DNA of 48,197 nt. Source: Thiobacillus sp. Its GTDB lineage: Bacteria > Pseudomonadota > Gammaproteobacteria > Burkholderiales > Thiobacillaceae. A model generated the notes under the pieces. That model did not search any database. It was not told the DNA's origin and was given only the letters and a program-made list of their open reading frames with translations. The position numbers and the translations under genes are program-made. Location: the NCBI GenBank assembly GCA_011391285.1, contig JAABQU010000033.1, positions 1-48,197 on the forward strand. The letters run 5' to 3'. Shown piece by piece: positions 28,089-38,867 of the stretch (the first letter of the stretch is position 1; every line of letters starts with the position of its first letter).

Positions 28089-28464
28089 GGGCTTCTCCTT
28101 CTGGTTGAGCGTTGCGCCAAGAACAAGGACACACACGCTATTCGGTCAGTATAGCGGTGCATGCCCAACCAGGAACGGCACACCCGTGTGCTGCTGATCG
28201 CTCGGGCCCAAACGGATACACGCCCCGATTTGCGTCACATGACGCGGCGGCTGAGCCACCCCGGATGGCCTTCAGACAAGCAGCTGTCGGGTATGGACGG
28301 GGTCCTGGCAACGATCATTCGGCATGACACGGCAAGCATAACCCACTGGAAACAGCGGGCTGTGAAAGTCCAACCGATCCATCACCGCCTCCCGTGCAGG
28401 TTCAAAAAGTCTGAACCTTCTGTTAGTTATAATGCGCCTTTCCGCAGCAATGAAGGAGCATGCC
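28089..28464. other. Intergenic region between ppk2 and the CmpX-like gene
   Basis: This 376-base divergent gap contains the promoters of both genes. I see no convincing coding region or RNA gene in it. The right end holds a palindrome and -10 box, listed separately. Confidence 0.6.
28399..28433 (+). promoter_or_regulatory. Dyad plus -10 box upstream of the CmpX-like gene
   Basis: GGTTCA-N7-TGAACC (28399-28417) is a perfect 6+6 palindrome. A consensus -10 TATAAT follows at 28428-28433, placing the dyad over the -35 position. No good -35 hexamer is visible, so the promoter may need an activator bound at the dyad. Confidence 0.5.
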
Positions 28465-29130
28465 ATGCAGCAGCAATTCGACGTGTTTATCACTTCCCTG
28501 ACCACCTTCTGGACGCAACTCGCAGGCTTTGTCCCCCAATTGCTGGCGGCCCTGCTGCTGCTGTTCGTCGGCTGGCTGCTCGCCAATGTGGTGCGCACAG
28601 GCGTATTGAAGCTGCTCGACGTGCTGAAGTTCGACATGCTCGCCGAAAAAACCGGCATCGAAGCCTTCCTCAAACAGGGCAACCTGGATATTTCATTGTC
28701 GAAGCTGATGGCGAAGCTGGCCTACTGGGTCATCATCTTCATCGTCGTCGTCACCGTGGCCAACAGCCTCGGCCTGCACATGGTCGCCGAACTGTTCAAC
28801 AAGGTGGTGCTCTACATTCCCAATATCATCGTCGCCATCCTGGTGCTGGTGTTCGGGGTGCTGGTGGCCCGCTTCATCAACCGCCTGGTCTTCGCCTACC
28901 TCAACAACATCGGCGTGCAGGGCGCGCTGACCATCAGCACACTGGCGGAATACGCCACCATTATCTTCGTGGTGTTTGTGGCACTGGAGCAGCTTGAGAT
29001 CGGCACCAACCTGCTCACCGCCGCGTTCCAGATCGGCTTCGGCGCAATCGGCCTGGCGTTTGCCCTGGCGTTCGGGCTGGGTGGCCGCGAGTGGGCCGCG
29101 GGCGTAATCAAGAAGATGACCGAGAAGTAA
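28465..29130 (+). CDS. TM-helix membrane protein (CmpX-like)
   Basis: A 221-residue inner-membrane protein with four to five hydrophobic segments built from the conserved TM-helix repeat found in CmpX and in front of some MscS domains: FVPQLLAALLLLFVGWLLAN and YIPNIIVAILVLVFGVLVAR are the two clearest copies. The MscS channel domain itself is absent; the third repeat ends in GLGGREWAAGVIKKM. CmpX affects envelope stress in Pseudomonas. Start 28465 is fixed by AAGGAG 6 bases upstream; two earlier in-frame starts lack a ribosome site. Confidence 0.85.
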   Translation: MQQQFDVFITSLTTFWTQLAGFVPQLLAALLLLFVGWLLANVVRTGVLKLLDVLKFDMLAEKTGIEAFLKQGNLDISLSKLMAKLAYWVIIFIVVVTVANSLGLHMVAELFNKVVLYIPNIIVAILVLVFGVLVARFINRLVFAYLNNIGVQGALTISTLAEYATIIFVVFVALEQLEIGTNLLTAAFQIGFGAIGLAFALAFGLGGREWAAGVIKKMTEK

Positions 29131-29136
29131 ACCCTG

Positions 29137-29157
29137 TCCGGTGGGGAGCCCGCCGGA
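29137..29157. terminator. Hairpin between convergent genes
   Basis: TCCGGTGGG and CCCGCCGGA can pair over 9 bp with one G-U or A-C wobble and a 3-base loop. It sits between the stops of the CmpX-like gene and rluB. There is no T-run on either side, so it may only stabilise 3' ends or act with Rho. Confidence 0.4.
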
Positions 29158-29166
29158 TTCAACGCG

Positions 29167-30060
29167 TCAACGTATGCGGGGCTTGCGGGTGTGCTTGTCC
29201 GGCACGCCGCGCATCTGGCGGCGCGGGGTCGGCGCCATGCCCGCCCATTCCATCACCCGTGCGACCAGATCGTCGTCGAGTTCCATTTTCTGGCCGCGGC
29301 GCAATTGCGGCGGCAGCACGATGGGGCCGAAACGGATGCGCGTCAGGCGCGACACCGTCAGGCCGAAATGTTCGAACAGCCGCCGCACTTCGCGCTTGCG
29401 GCCCTCCTTGATCACCACGCGATACCATTTGTTGGCGCCCTCGCCGCCTGCGGCGAAGCAGCTCTGCAGCTGCGCCGGGCCGTCCTCGAGTTCCACCCCG
29501 GCAAGAAGTTGCGCGATCATGTCCTCGGTCAGTTCGCCCAGCACCCGCACCGCGTATTCACGCTCGACTTCGAAGCGCGGGTGCATCAGCTGGTTGGCCA
29601 GCTCGCCGTCGGTGGTGAAGATCATCAGGCCGTCGGTGTTGTAGTCCAGCCGGCCGATGGAAATCCACTTGGCGCCGCGCAGCTTGGGCAGCGCGTCGAA
29701 CACGGTGGCGCGGCCTTTGGGGTCGTCGCGGGTGACGATCTCGCCTTCCGACTTGTGGTAGATGAGGATGCGGGTGCGCTTTTCATCGAAGCGCAGATAG
29801 ATGCGGCGGCCGCTGACCTTGACGATGTCGCGCGGCCCGACCTTGCTGCCGATCGTCGCGGTCTCGCCGTTGACCTGCACGCGGCCCTCGGCAATCCATT
29901 CCTCCATCTCGCGGCGCGAGCCGAGGCCGGCCGAGGCGAGCGCCTTTTGCAGGCGCTCGCTTGCAGGCTCGGGCGCGGTCGCCTGCTGCAGGCGGCTCGC
30001 CGCACGACCCACGGGAGCGGAGGGCGAACGGCGGATGGGTGAGGACGGGGGGCGGGCCAT
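29167..30060 (-). CDS. rluB: 23S rRNA pseudouridine(2605) synthase
   Basis: A 297-residue enzyme of the RsuA/RluB family that makes pseudouridine in 23S rRNA. An S4 RNA-binding domain (SERLQKALASAGLGSRREMEEW) is followed by the catalytic domain with the Asp in GRLDYNTDGLMIFTTDGELA and the RKREVRRLFEHFGL stretch. A Pro/Ser/Arg-rich N-terminal extension of about 35 residues and a basic tail (RRQMRGVPDKHTRKPRIR) are typical. It starts 2 bases after the scpB stop, a conserved arrangement. Confidence 0.95.
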   Translation of the reverse strand: MARPPSSPIRRSPSAPVGRAASRLQQATAPEPASERLQKALASAGLGSRREMEEWIAEGRVQVNGETATIGSKVGPRDIVKVSGRRIYLRFDEKRTRILIYHKSEGEIVTRDDPKGRATVFDALPKLRGAKWISIGRLDYNTDGLMIFTTDGELANQLMHPRFEVEREYAVRVLGELTEDMIAQLLAGVELEDGPAQLQSCFAAGGEGANKWYRVVIKEGRKREVRRLFEHFGLTVSRLTRIRFGPIVLPPQLRRGQKMELDDDLVARVMEWAGMAPTPRRQMRGVPDKHTRKPRIR

Positions 30061-30062
30061 AT

Positions 30063-30720
<658 letters not shown>

Positions 30721-30740
<20 letters not shown>

Positions 30741-31548
30741 GGAGCTTTACGTAGATGGGGGCAAACGGCTCGGCCTGCGTCACGTCGAGCAGGGTTTCCT
30801 TGGTCAGTTCCAGCACCGCGAGAAAGGTGACCACGAGTTCATGCACGGTCGACGCATCCGGGAACAGGTCCTTGAATTCCATGAACTCGCCTGGCGTCAG
30901 GCGCTTCAGGATGCGGCTCATGTGTTCGCGGATCGACAGTTCCTGCCGGCCGATGCGATGGTGGGTGCGGTTCTTGGCGCGCGACAGGATCGCCAGCCAG
31001 GCCGCGGCCAGTTCCTCGGGATGGATGCTTGGCAGATGCTTGGCCGCAGCCGGCAGAAACACGCTGACGGTGTCGAAATCACGCCCGGCCTGCGGCATGG
31101 CGTCGAGATGCTGGCCAGCGAGCTTCATCTGTTCGTATTCCAGCAGGCGACGCACCAGCTCGGCACGCGGATCCTCGCCCTCGCCGGCCTCCTCGGCCTG
31201 TTCACGCCGCGGCAGCAGCATGCGCGACTTGATGTCGATCAGCATCGCCGCCATCAACAGGTATTCCGCCGCCAGTTCCAGCCGGGTGGCACGCGCAGCC
31301 TCGACGTAGGCCATGTACTGCTTGGTCAGCGCCGCCATCGGGATATCCAGCACGTCCAGGTTCTGGCGGCGGATCAGGTAGAGCAGCAGGTCGAGCGGGC
31401 CCTCGAAGGCTTCGAGAAAGACCTCGAGCGCGTCCGGCGGGATGTAGAGGTCCTGCGGCAGCTCGGTCAACAACTCACCGTGCACCTTGATGACAGGTGC
31501 GGGCTGCGGTTGCAGGGAGGTCGGGACGAGAAGCTCGGCTTCGTTCAT
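30721..31548 (-). CDS. scpA: Segregation and condensation protein A
   Basis: A 275-residue kleisin that bridges the SMC head domains. The N-terminal kleisin motif FEGPLDLLLYLIRRQNLDVLDI (from about residue 48) and the AEYLLMAAMLIDIKSRMLLP helix are clear, and the C-terminal winged helix includes VVTFLAVLELTKE. The N-terminal 40 residues form a variable lead-in. It is the first gene of scpA-scpB-rluB and lies 40 bases downstream of the lon stop. Confidence 0.96.
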
Positions 31549-31588
31549 CCCGACATTTTACCCGAGACTGGCCCCCTGCCCGCCAGCT

Positions 31589-33970
31589 TCAGGAAGGGCC
31601 GAACACCACCTCCGCCACATCCTGATAGCGATGGGCAAAATGCACCGTCAGCCCAGCGCGGATGTGGTCGGGCAGCTTGTCGAAGTCGCGCCGGTTGGCA
31701 TCCGGCAGAATCAGCTCGCTGATGCCGACGCGGCGCGCGGCGATGACTTTCTCGCGGATGCCGCCCACCGGCAGCACCTTGCCAGTCAGCGTCAGTTCGC
31801 CGGTCATCGCCAGCGGCCGCGGGATTTTCCGGTTCTTGGCCAGCGACAGCAGCGCCGTCGCCATGGTCACGCCCGCGCTGGGGCCATCCTTGGGAGTGGC
31901 ACCTTCCGGAACGTGCAGGTGGACAAAGCTGGTATCGTAGAACTTGGTGTCGGCGCCATACAGTTTGAGATGCGAGGCAATATAGCTGTAGGCGATCTCG
32001 GCCGATTCCTTCATCACCTCGCCCAGCTTGCCGGTGAGCTTGAAACCGCGATTCAACGTATGCACGCGTGTCGCTTCGACCGGCAGCGTCGTGCCGCCCA
32101 TCGCGGTCCACGCCAGACCGGTGACCACGCCAACGCCGCTCATCGGTTTTTCACGGCTGAACACCGGTTTGTCGAGGTAAGCCTCGACTTCCTTGATGCC
32201 GATCCTGATCGGCGTCGCAGCGCCGCCGAGAATCTTGACCACGGCCTTCCTCGCCACCCGCCCCAACTGCTTCTCCAGGTTGCGCACGCCGGCCTCGCGG
32301 GCGTAGCCCTCGATCACGTGGCGCAGGGCGCCTTCACTGATCGTGAGCTGGTTTTTCTTCAGCCCGGCGCGTTCCAGCACGCGCGGCCACAGGTGATGCT
32401 TGGCGATGGCGACCTTCTCCTGCGTGATGTAACCCGACAGGCGGATGACCTCCATGCGGTCGAGCAGCGCCGACGGGATCGAGAAGTCATTGGCGGTACA
32501 GATGAAGAGCGCCTTCGACAAATCGAAGCGCACGTCGAGGTAGTGGTCGAGAAAGTCGGCATTCTGCTCGGGGTCGAGCACTTCCAGCAAGGCCGAGGCC
32601 GGGTCGCCCTGGTAGCTGGCGCCGATCTTGTCGATCTCGTCGAGCATGATGACCGGATTGGCCGATTCCACTTCCTTCAGCGCCTGCACGAACTTGCCCG
32701 GCATCGCGCCGATGTAGGTGCGGCGGTGGCCCTTGATCTCGGCCTCGTCGCGCATGCCACCGACCGAGAAGCGGTAGAACTTGCGCCCCAGCGCCTCGGC
32801 GACGGATTTTCCGATGGAGGTTTTGCCGACGCCGGGCGGTCCGATCAGCAGCAGGATCGAGCCCGCCATTTCGCCGCGCATGGCGCCGACGGCGAGGAAT
32901 TCGATGATGCGGTCCTTCACGTCTTCCAGCCCGTCGTGATCGCGGTCGAGGATGTGCCGCGCCCGTTCGAGGTCGATCTTGTCCTGCGTGTGCACGCCCC
33001 ACGGCAGCACCGTCAGCCAGTCGAGGTAGTTGCGGGTGACGGTATATTCGGGCGAGCCGGTCTCCAGCAGGGAAAGCTTGTGCATCTCCTCGTCGATGCG
33101 CTTTTGTGCCTGTTCAGGCAGCGTCAGCTTGGCGATGCGCTCCCTGAAGGTGTCGAGTTCGGCGGTCTTGTCGTCCTTGGCGATGCCCAGTTCCTTCTGG
33201 ATCGCCTTGAGCTGCTGGCGCAGGAAAAACTCGCGCTGCTGCTCGGTCATCTTTTCATCGACCTTTTCACGGATGTCCGACTGCAGACGCGCGACGTCGA
33301 GTTCCTTCTTCAGCAGCACGAGCACTTTTTCCATGCGCTTTTTCAGGCCGAAGGCTTCCAGCACGTCCTGCAGGGCCTGCTTCGATGCGGTGGTGAGGCT
33401 GGCGGCAAAGTCGGTCAGCCGCGAGGGCTCGTTCGGCCCGAAGCGGTTGAGGAAGAACTTGAGTTCCTCCGAGTACAGCGGATTGAGCGGCAGCAGGTCC
33501 TTGATGGTGTTGATGATGGCGATGGAGTAGGCACGGATTTCCTCGGAATCCGGCTTGCCCGGCTCGTTCGGATATTCCACCCTGACCTTGTAGGGCACGG
33601 TCTCCGACAGCCATTCGACGATGCGGAAACGCCGCGAGCCTTCGGCAATGAACTGCATCTTGCCGTCGGACCTTACCGGATGGTGAATCCGCACCACCGT
33701 GCCGACGCTGCGGAAGTCCGCGCGCTTGACGTCGTCAGTGTTGTCGGGCTTGACCACCACCAGACCCACCATATGGTGCGGGGTGTCGCCAATGGCCTCC
33801 ACCGTCGACAGCCAGGGGGCCTCGTTCATCAGCAGCGGCAGGGTTTGCGCGGGGAAAAAGGGCTTTTCGGTCAGCGGCAGCAGGTAAAGCTCATCCGGCA
33901 GCGCCGGGCTGGTCGGCAGGTGGCGGTCGTCGGGAAGGATTTCACCTTCGAGTGCGGAATCGTTGGGCAT
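31589..33970 (-). CDS. lon: ATP-dependent protease Lon
   Basis: A 793-residue cytoplasmic AAA+ serine protease that removes damaged and regulatory proteins. It has the N-terminal substrate domain ([20 protein letters not shown]), Walker [12 protein letters not shown], Walker [11 protein letters not shown], and the Ser-Lys protease dyad: Ser in [14 protein letters not shown] and Lys in [17 protein letters not shown] 33970 is chosen; a GTG at 33979 would add three residues. The catalytic parts are complete. A sigma-32 type promoter lies directly upstream, so heat induction is likely, although the gene is also downstream of manC. Confidence 0.97.
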   Translation of the reverse strand: MPNDSALEGEILPDDRHLPTSPALPDELYLLPLTEKPFFPAQTLPLLMNEAPWLSTVEAIGDTPHHMVGLVVVKPDNTDDVKRADFRSVGTVVRIHHPVRSDGKMQFIAEGSRRFRIVEWLSETVPYKVRVEYPNEPGKPDSEEIRAYSIAIINTIKDLLPLNPLYSEELKFFLNRFGPNEPSRLTDFAASLTTASKQALQDVLEAFGLKKRMEKVLVLLKKELDVARLQSDIREKVDEKMTEQQREFFLRQQLKAIQKELGIAKDDKTAELDTFRERIAKLTLPEQAQKRIDEEMHKLSLLETGSPEYTVTRNYLDWLTVLPWGVHTQDKIDLERARHILDRDHDGLEDVKDRIIEFLAVGAMRGEMAGSILLLIGPPGVGKTSIGKSVAEALGRKFYRFSVGGMRDEAEIKGHRRTYIGAMPGKFVQALKEVESANPVIMLDEIDKIGASYQGDPASALLEVLDPEQNADFLDHYLDVRFDLSKALFICTANDFSIPSALLDRMEVIRLSGYITQEKVAIAKHHLWPRVLERAGLKKNQLTISEGALRHVIEGYAREAGVRNLEKQLGRVARKAVVKILGGAATPIRIGIKEVEAYLDKPVFSREKPMSGVGVVTGLAWTAMGGTTLPVEATRVHTLNRGFKLTGKLGEVMKESAEIAYSYIASHLKLYGADTKFYDTSFVHLHVPEGATPKDGPSAGVTMATALLSLAKNRKIPRPLAMTGELTLTGKVLPVGGIREKVIAARRVGISELILPDANRRDFDKLPDHIRAGLTVHFAHRYQDVAEVVFGPS

Positions 33971-33993
33971 GGTGGGCACGTGTGAAATTCAAT

Positions 33994-34005
33994 CTGTGCT
34001 CACAG
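33994..34005. repeat. Palindrome at the lon transcription start
   Basis: CTGTGCTCACAG is a 5+5 inverted repeat with a 2-base centre. It lies at the predicted transcription start of the heat-shock promoter and could be an operator. Confidence 0.35.
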
Positions 34006-34032
34006 TATCGGGGCGGGAACCGGATATTCAAG
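34006..34032 (-). promoter_or_regulatory. Sigma-32 (heat-shock) promoter of lon
   Basis: On the minus strand CTTGAA (34032-34027) is followed after 13 bases by CCCCGATA (34013-34006). This matches the sigma-32 consensus CTTGAA-N13/14-CCCCAT closely. It lies between the manC stop and the lon start, so lon has its own heat-shock promoter. Confidence 0.75.
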
Positions 34033-34050
34033 CCCGCGCAGCGGACGCGT

Positions 34051-35472
34051 TCAGTTGCGCTGGTAGATATCCTCGAAGCGCACGATGTCATCCTCGCCCA
34101 GATAGGTACCCGACTGCACCTCGATCATGTGCAGATCGATCTTGCCGGGATTTTCCAGCCGGTGGGTGGTGCCCAGCGGAATGTAGGTGGACTGGTTCTC
34201 GGTGAGCAGCATGACCTCCTCGCCGCAGGTGACGCTGGCGGTGCCGGACACCACGATCCAGTGCTCGGCACGGTGGTGGTGCATCTGCAGGCTGAGTTTC
34301 TCGCCCGGCTTGACCATGATGCGCTTGACCTGGAAGCGCTCGCCCTCGTCGATGCCTTCATACCACCCCCAGGGCCGGTAGACCTGCTTGTGGACCAGGT
34401 GCTCACACCGCTGCTCGGCCTTCAGGCGGTCGACCAGTTTCTTCACGTCCTGCACCTGGTCCTTGTGCGCCACCAGTACCACGTCGGAGGTTTCCACCAC
34501 CACCAGGTCGGACACACCAAGCATCGCCACCATGCGATTCTCGGCGCGCACAAAGTTGTTGCGGGAATTTTCCAGCATGACGTCGCCACGAACGGCATTG
34601 CCTGCTTCATCCTTCTGCGCCACGTCCCACAAGGCCGTCCAGGCGCCGATGTCGTTCCACCCGATGTCGGTCGGCACCACGGCAGCGCGGCGGGTGTGTT
34701 CCATCACCGCGTAGTCGACCGAGTCCGATGGACAGGCTTCGAATGCGGCGGGACCCAGCCGCACGAAATCGAGATCCAGCGTGGCGGCATCGAGCGCCGC
34801 ACGGCTGGCCTCAAGGATGTCGGGACGCAGCGCCTCGAGTTCCTTGAGGAAATCGGAGGCACGGAACAGGAACATGCCGCTGTTCCAGAAATACTCACCG
34901 GAATCCACATACTGCTGCGCCGTGGCCAAGTCGGGCTTTTCGACGAAGGCCGCCACCTGATGTGCGCCTGCGCTATCGGCCAGCGGCGCCCCCTTCTTGA
35001 TGTAGCCGTAGCCGGTCTCGGGGGTGGCAGCGACAATGCCGAAGGTAGCGAGGTGTCCGTTCTGCGCCGCCTGCGCCGCGGTGCGGATGGCCGCATGAAA
35101 AGCGGCGACATCGCCGATCAGATGGTCGGCCGGCAGCACGAGCATGAGGGCATCGGGATCGTCGCGCGACAGCATCAGCGCGGCCACGGCGATCGCCGGA
35201 GCGGTGTTGCGCCCCACCGGCTCCAGCACGATGGCGCGTGGCTGCGTTTCGATCTGGCGCATCTGCTCGGCAATCATGAACCGATGCTCAACGTTGCACA
35301 CCATTAACGGCGCGGCCATCTCAGGCATATCGGCCAGGCGGGTGACCGTGTCCTGCAGCAGGCTGCGGTCGCTGGCGAGCGGCAGTAACTGCTTGGGCAG
35401 TGCCGCGCGCGACAGGGGCCACAGGCGGGTACCGGAACCACCGGACAGGATGACAGGATGAATAGTGGTCAT
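34051..35472 (-). CDS. manC: Mannose-1-phosphate guanylyltransferase / mannose-6-phosphate isomerase
   Basis: A 473-residue bifunctional enzyme supplying GDP-mannose for polysaccharides. The N-terminal nucleotidyltransferase domain opens with VILSGGSGTRLWPLSR and the phosphate-binding PKQLLPL. The C-terminal isomerase domain is a cupin with RPWGWYEGIDEGERFQVKRI, metal-binding His in LQMHHHRAEHWIVVSG and the end block YIPLGTTHRLENPGKI. It ends the polysaccharide-precursor operon, 33 bases after rmlD, and has its own 80-base gap before lon. Confidence 0.95.
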   Translation of the reverse strand: MTTIHPVILSGGSGTRLWPLSRAALPKQLLPLASDRSLLQDTVTRLADMPEMAAPLMVCNVEHRFMIAEQMRQIETQPRAIVLEPVGRNTAPAIAVAALMLSRDDPDALMLVLPADHLIGDVAAFHAAIRTAAQAAQNGHLATFGIVAATPETGYGYIKKGAPLADSAGAHQVAAFVEKPDLATAQQYVDSGEYFWNSGMFLFRASDFLKELEALRPDILEASRAALDAATLDLDFVRLGPAAFEACPSDSVDYAVMEHTRRAAVVPTDIGWNDIGAWTALWDVAQKDEAGNAVRGDVMLENSRNNFVRAENRMVAMLGVSDLVVVETSDVVLVAHKDQVQDVKKLVDRLKAEQRCEHLVHKQVYRPWGWYEGIDEGERFQVKRIMVKPGEKLSLQMHHHRAEHWIVVSGTASVTCGEEVMLLTENQSTYIPLGTTHRLENPGKIDLHMIEVQSGTYLGEDDIVRFEDIYQRN

Positions 35473-35505
35473 GTCGTGTGCTCTGCTAATCAGTTGTTTC
35501 GACTA

Positions 35506-36372
35506 TTACGGCAAATCCTGGTCCAGGCACAGGGCCAAGGCCTTTTCCCAATCCGGCAGCCGCACGCCGAACGTCGCTGCCAGCTTGCCGCAGTGCAGCT
35601 GCGAGTTGGTCGGACGTGCCGCCGGCGTGGGATAAGCCGTCGTCGGAATCGCATTCAATTTCGCCAGCTTCGTCTCAGTCTGCGCCAAATGCGCCAGGAT
35701 CGCCGCGGTAAAACCATGCCAGCTGGTGCGCCCGCCGCACGTCAGATGATAGATCCCCGACACGGTGTTGCGATCAGGCCGCTCCAGCCAACGCGCAACC
35801 ACCAGGGCCGTCGCCTCGGCAATCAGGCGAGACCAGGTGGGTGCACCGAATTGATCGTCCACCACTCCCAGCGTGTCGCGCTCGCGCGCCAGCCGCTGCA
35901 TGGTCAGCAGGAAATTGCGGCCGCGCAGGCCATACACCCAACTGGTGCGCAGGATCAGGTGCGGTGCGCCGGCTCGCTGCACTGCCAGATCCCCGGCCAG
36001 TTTTGTTGCGCCGTACGCCCCTAGCGGGTTCGGCACATCTTCTTCTATATAGGCGCTCGATTTGCGCCCATCGAACACATAGTCGGTGGAAAAATGCACC
36101 AGCGGAACGCCGCAGGCGGCCAGTTCGGCCGGCGCGAGGGCGTTGATGGCGTGCGCCAGATCGGGCTCGGATTCGGCCTTGTCGACGGCCGTATAGGCGG
36201 CGGGGTTGACGATCAGATCCGGCGCGATGGCGGCCACGCTGCGGCGGATGCTTGCCGTGTCGGCGAGATCGAGCACGCTGCGATCCGCCGCGACCACCTC
36301 GCCCAGCGGCGCCAAGGTACGCAGCAACTCCCATCCCACTTGGCCGTTGACGCCAGTGAGGAGGATTTTCAC
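35506..36372 (-). CDS. rmlD: dTDP-4-dehydrorhamnose reductase
   Basis: A 288-residue SDR-type reductase, last step of dTDP-L-rhamnose synthesis. The NAD(P)-binding motif is LLTGVNGQVGWELLR; the catalytic YxxxK is YGATK, and the family block FSTDYVFDG is present. The start is GTG at 36372, overlapping the rmlC stop (GTGA); the longer open frame upstream has no family match. Fusion to rmlC is not indicated. Confidence 0.95.
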   Translation of the reverse strand: MKILLTGVNGQVGWELLRTLAPLGEVVAADRSVLDLADTASIRRSVAAIAPDLIVNPAAYTAVDKAESEPDLAHAINALAPAELAACGVPLVHFSTDYVFDGRKSSAYIEEDVPNPLGAYGATKLAGDLAVQRAGAPHLILRTSWVYGLRGRNFLLTMQRLARERDTLGVVDDQFGAPTWSRLIAEATALVVARWLERPDRNTVSGIYHLTCGGRTSWHGFTAAILAHLAQTETKLAKLNAIPTTAYPTPAARPTNSQLHCGKLAATFGVRLPDWEKALALCLDQDLP

Positions 36373-36911
36373 GCGAACACCTCGCACTCGGCCAACGGCA
36401 GAGCAGCCTGGTCCTTGGCGGACAGCAGGGCCGCCCCCTCCAGCGGCCAGGCGATCGCGAGCGCCGGGTCGTTCCACAGCAGGCTGCGCTCGAACTGCGG
36501 CGCGTAGTAGTCGGTAGTCTTGTAGAGAAATTCGGCGTATTCGGACAGCACCAGAAAGCCGTGTGCAAAGCCGGGCGGAATCCACGCCATCTCGTGCGTC
36601 TCGGCCGACAGGCGAAAGGTGGCAACGCGGCCGAAATGCGGCGAGCTGCGGCGAAGATCCACCGCCACGTCGAACACCTCGCCCGCTGCTACGCGCACCA
36701 GTTTGCCCTGCGGCTGCTGAATCTGATAGTGCAGCCCGCGCAGCACACCCTTGGCGGAGCGCGAATGGTTGTCCTGCACGAACTCGGCGCCAATGCCGAG
36801 CTCGGTGAAGGCCTTGCGGTTGTAGCTCTCGAAAAAATAGCCGCGCGCGTCGCCGAATACCTTGGGGCGCAGCAGCAGCACGTCGGGATGCTGGGTGGCG
36901 ATGACCTCCAT
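36369..36911 (-). CDS. rmlC: dTDP-4-dehydrorhamnose 3,5-epimerase
   Basis: A 180-residue cupin enzyme, third step of dTDP-L-rhamnose synthesis. Recognised by the family blocks FFESYNRKAFTELG, FVQDNHSRSAKGVLRGLHYQ (catalytic His in LRGLHY) and EMAWIPPGFAHGFLVLSE. The catalytic Tyr is in FLYKTTDYYAP. It overlaps rmlA by one base and rmlD by four. Confidence 0.97.
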   Translation of the reverse strand: MEVIATQHPDVLLLRPKVFGDARGYFFESYNRKAFTELGIGAEFVQDNHSRSAKGVLRGLHYQIQQPQGKLVRVAAGEVFDVAVDLRRSSPHFGRVATFRLSAETHEMAWIPPGFAHGFLVLSEYAEFLYKTTDYYAPQFERSLLWNDPALAIAWPLEGAALLSAKDQAALPLAECEVFA

Positions 36912-37795
36912 CAGAACACCCTGTCGTTCAGTACGTCCATCAAGTACTGGCCATAGCCATTCTTCATCAGCGGCTGCGCCAGCAGTTGCAATTGCGCGGC
37001 ATTGATGAAGCCCTGCCGGTAGGCGATTTCCTCGGGACAGGCGATCTTCAGACCCTGGCGCTTCTCGATGGTCTGGATGTAGAGCGCCGCCTCGATCAGC
37101 GAATCGTGGGTACCGGTATCGAGCCAGGCCTGGCCGCGCCCCATCACCTGCACGTCGAGGTCACCCCACTCCAGGTACTGGCGGTTGACGTCGGTAATTT
37201 CAAGCTCGCCACGCGGCGAGGGCTTCAGCGCTCGCGCGACGTCGATCACGCGGTTGTCGTAGAAATACAGGCCGGTGACGGCGTAGCGTGATTTCGGCTG
37301 GGCGGGCTTTTCCTCCAGGCTGACCGCATGGCCGGCAGCGTCGAACTCGACCACCCCGTAGCGCTCAGGATCCTGTACCGGATACGCGAAAACCGTGGCT
37401 CCCGTTGCCTTTGCGCTAGCGACTGTGAGGTCGCTACCGAGATCGTGGCCGTAGAAAATGTTGTCGCCCAGTACCAGCGCGCTCGGATCATTGCCGATGA
37501 AATCGCTGCCAATCAGGAAGGCCTGCGCCAACCCCTCGGGCGCGGCCTGAACCGCGTACTGGATATTGAGCCCCCACTGTGCGCCGTCGCCCAGCAACTG
37601 CTCGAAGCGCGGCGTGTCCTGCGGGGTGGAAATCAGCAGGATGTCGCGGATCCCCGCCAGCATCAGCGTGGTCAGCGGGTAATACACCATGGGCTTGTCG
37701 TACACCGGCAGCAACTGCTTGGAGACGGCCTGCGTGATCGGATAAAGACGGGTGCCGGAACCGCCGGCGAGGATGATGCCCTTGCGTGTGCTCAT
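36911..37795 (-). CDS. rmlA: Glucose-1-phosphate thymidylyltransferase
   Basis: A 294-residue nucleotidyltransferase, first step of dTDP-L-rhamnose synthesis, joining glucose-1-phosphate to dTTP. The signature [20 protein letters not shown], the [14 protein letters not shown] block and [11 protein letters not shown] with the metal-binding Asp are intact. Length is normal. The ATGA overlap with rmlB shows coupling. Confidence 0.97.
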   Translation of the reverse strand: MSTRKGIILAGGSGTRLYPITQAVSKQLLPVYDKPMVYYPLTTLMLAGIRDILLISTPQDTPRFEQLLGDGAQWGLNIQYAVQAAPEGLAQAFLIGSDFIGNDPSALVLGDNIFYGHDLGSDLTVASAKATGATVFAYPVQDPERYGVVEFDAAGHAVSLEEKPAQPKSRYAVTGLYFYDNRVIDVARALKPSPRGELEITDVNRQYLEWGDLDVQVMGRGQAWLDTGTHDSLIEAALYIQTIEKRQGLKIACPEEIAYRQGFINAAQLQLLAQPLMKNGYGQYLMDVLNDRVF

Positions 37796-38859
37796 GCGGG
37801 AGTGTCGGCGTAGTTTTTGGATACCCAGTGGCGGTATTCGCCGCTGGTCACGTGGTTCACCCAGTCCTGGTTGTCCAGATACCAGGCCACCGTCTTGCGG
37901 ATCCCGCTCTCGAAGGTTTCGCTGGGTGTCCAGCCGAGCTCGTGCTCGATTTTGCGGGCATCGATCGCGTACCGCTGGTCGTGGCCCAGGCGATCCTTAA
38001 CGAACGTGATGAGACTGGCGTGCGGCATCACCGGAGAGTCGGGATGAAGCTCGTCGAGGATGGCGCACAGCGTCTTCACCACCTCGAGGTTGGTCTTTTC
38101 GTTGCAGCCGCCGATATTGTAGGTCTCCCCCACCCGCCCGGCTTCGAGCACCCGGCGGATCGCGCTGCAATGATCGCTGACGTACAGCCAGTCGCGGACA
38201 TTGCTGCCGTCACCGTAGATCGGCAACGGCTTGCCCGCCAGCGCGTTGTGGATGACCAGCGGAATGAGCTTCTCGGGAAACTGCAACGGCCCGTAGTTGT
38301 TCGAGCAATTGGTAGTCAGCACCGGCAGGCCGTAGGTGTGGTGGTAGGCGCGCACCAGATGGTCCGAAGCGGCCTTCGACGCCGAATACGGGCTGTTCGG
38401 CGCAAACGGCGTAGTTTCTGAAAACGCCGGATCGGAGGGGCCGAGCGAGCCGTACACCTCGTCGGTCGACACGTGCAGGAAGCGGAACGCCGCCTGCTCG
38501 CCCACCGGCAGCGTCGACCAATGCGCACGCACCGACTCCAGCAGGTTGAAAGTGCCCACCACGTTGGTCTCGATGAATTCGGCGGGGCCGTGGATGGAGC
38601 GGTCGACGTGGCTTTCGGCCGCGAAATTGATCACCGCACGCGGACGGTACTTTTGCAGCAAGGCATCGACTGTTGCACGGTCACCGATATCACCCTGCAC
38701 GAACACATGCCGCGCGTCGCCGCGCAGGGACTTCAGGTTCTCGAGATTGCCTGCGTAAGTCAGCTTGTCGAGGTTGACGACGGCTTCATCGCTTGCCGCC
38801 AGCCAGTCCAGAATGAAATTGGCGCCGATGAACCCGGCGCCTCCAGTTACCAGGATCAT
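37792..38859 (-). CDS. rmlB: dTDP-glucose 4,6-dehydratase
   Basis: A 355-residue extended SDR, second step of dTDP-L-rhamnose synthesis. NAD-binding motif [16 protein letters not shown], the catalytic DEVYG ([10 protein letters not shown]) and YxxxK ([15 protein letters not shown]), and the NNYGP block are present. It follows the EpsD-like gene after 8 bases and opens the rml genes. Confidence 0.97.
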   Translation of the reverse strand: MILVTGGAGFIGANFILDWLAASDEAVVNLDKLTYAGNLENLKSLRGDARHVFVQGDIGDRATVDALLQKYRPRAVINFAAESHVDRSIHGPAEFIETNVVGTFNLLESVRAHWSTLPVGEQAAFRFLHVSTDEVYGSLGPSDPAFSETTPFAPNSPYSASKAASDHLVRAYHHTYGLPVLTTNCSNNYGPLQFPEKLIPLVIHNALAGKPLPIYGDGSNVRDWLYVSDHCSAIRRVLEAGRVGETYNIGGCNEKTNLEVVKTLCAILDELHPDSPVMPHASLITFVKDRLGHDQRYAIDARKIEHELGWTPSETFESGIRKTVAWYLDNQDWVNHVTSGEYRHWVSKNYADTPA

Positions 38860-38867
38860 AGAAGCAC

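Noticed and set aside
28161..28997. Open frame crossing the ppk2/CmpX-like intergenic region
   Set aside because: It overlaps the CmpX-like gene in another frame, lacks a ribosome site and shows no recognisable domain.
31487..33985. 832-codon plus-strand open frame opposite lon
   Set aside because: Lon on the other strand has every catalytic motif intact; the antisense frame has none and reads as shadow sequence.
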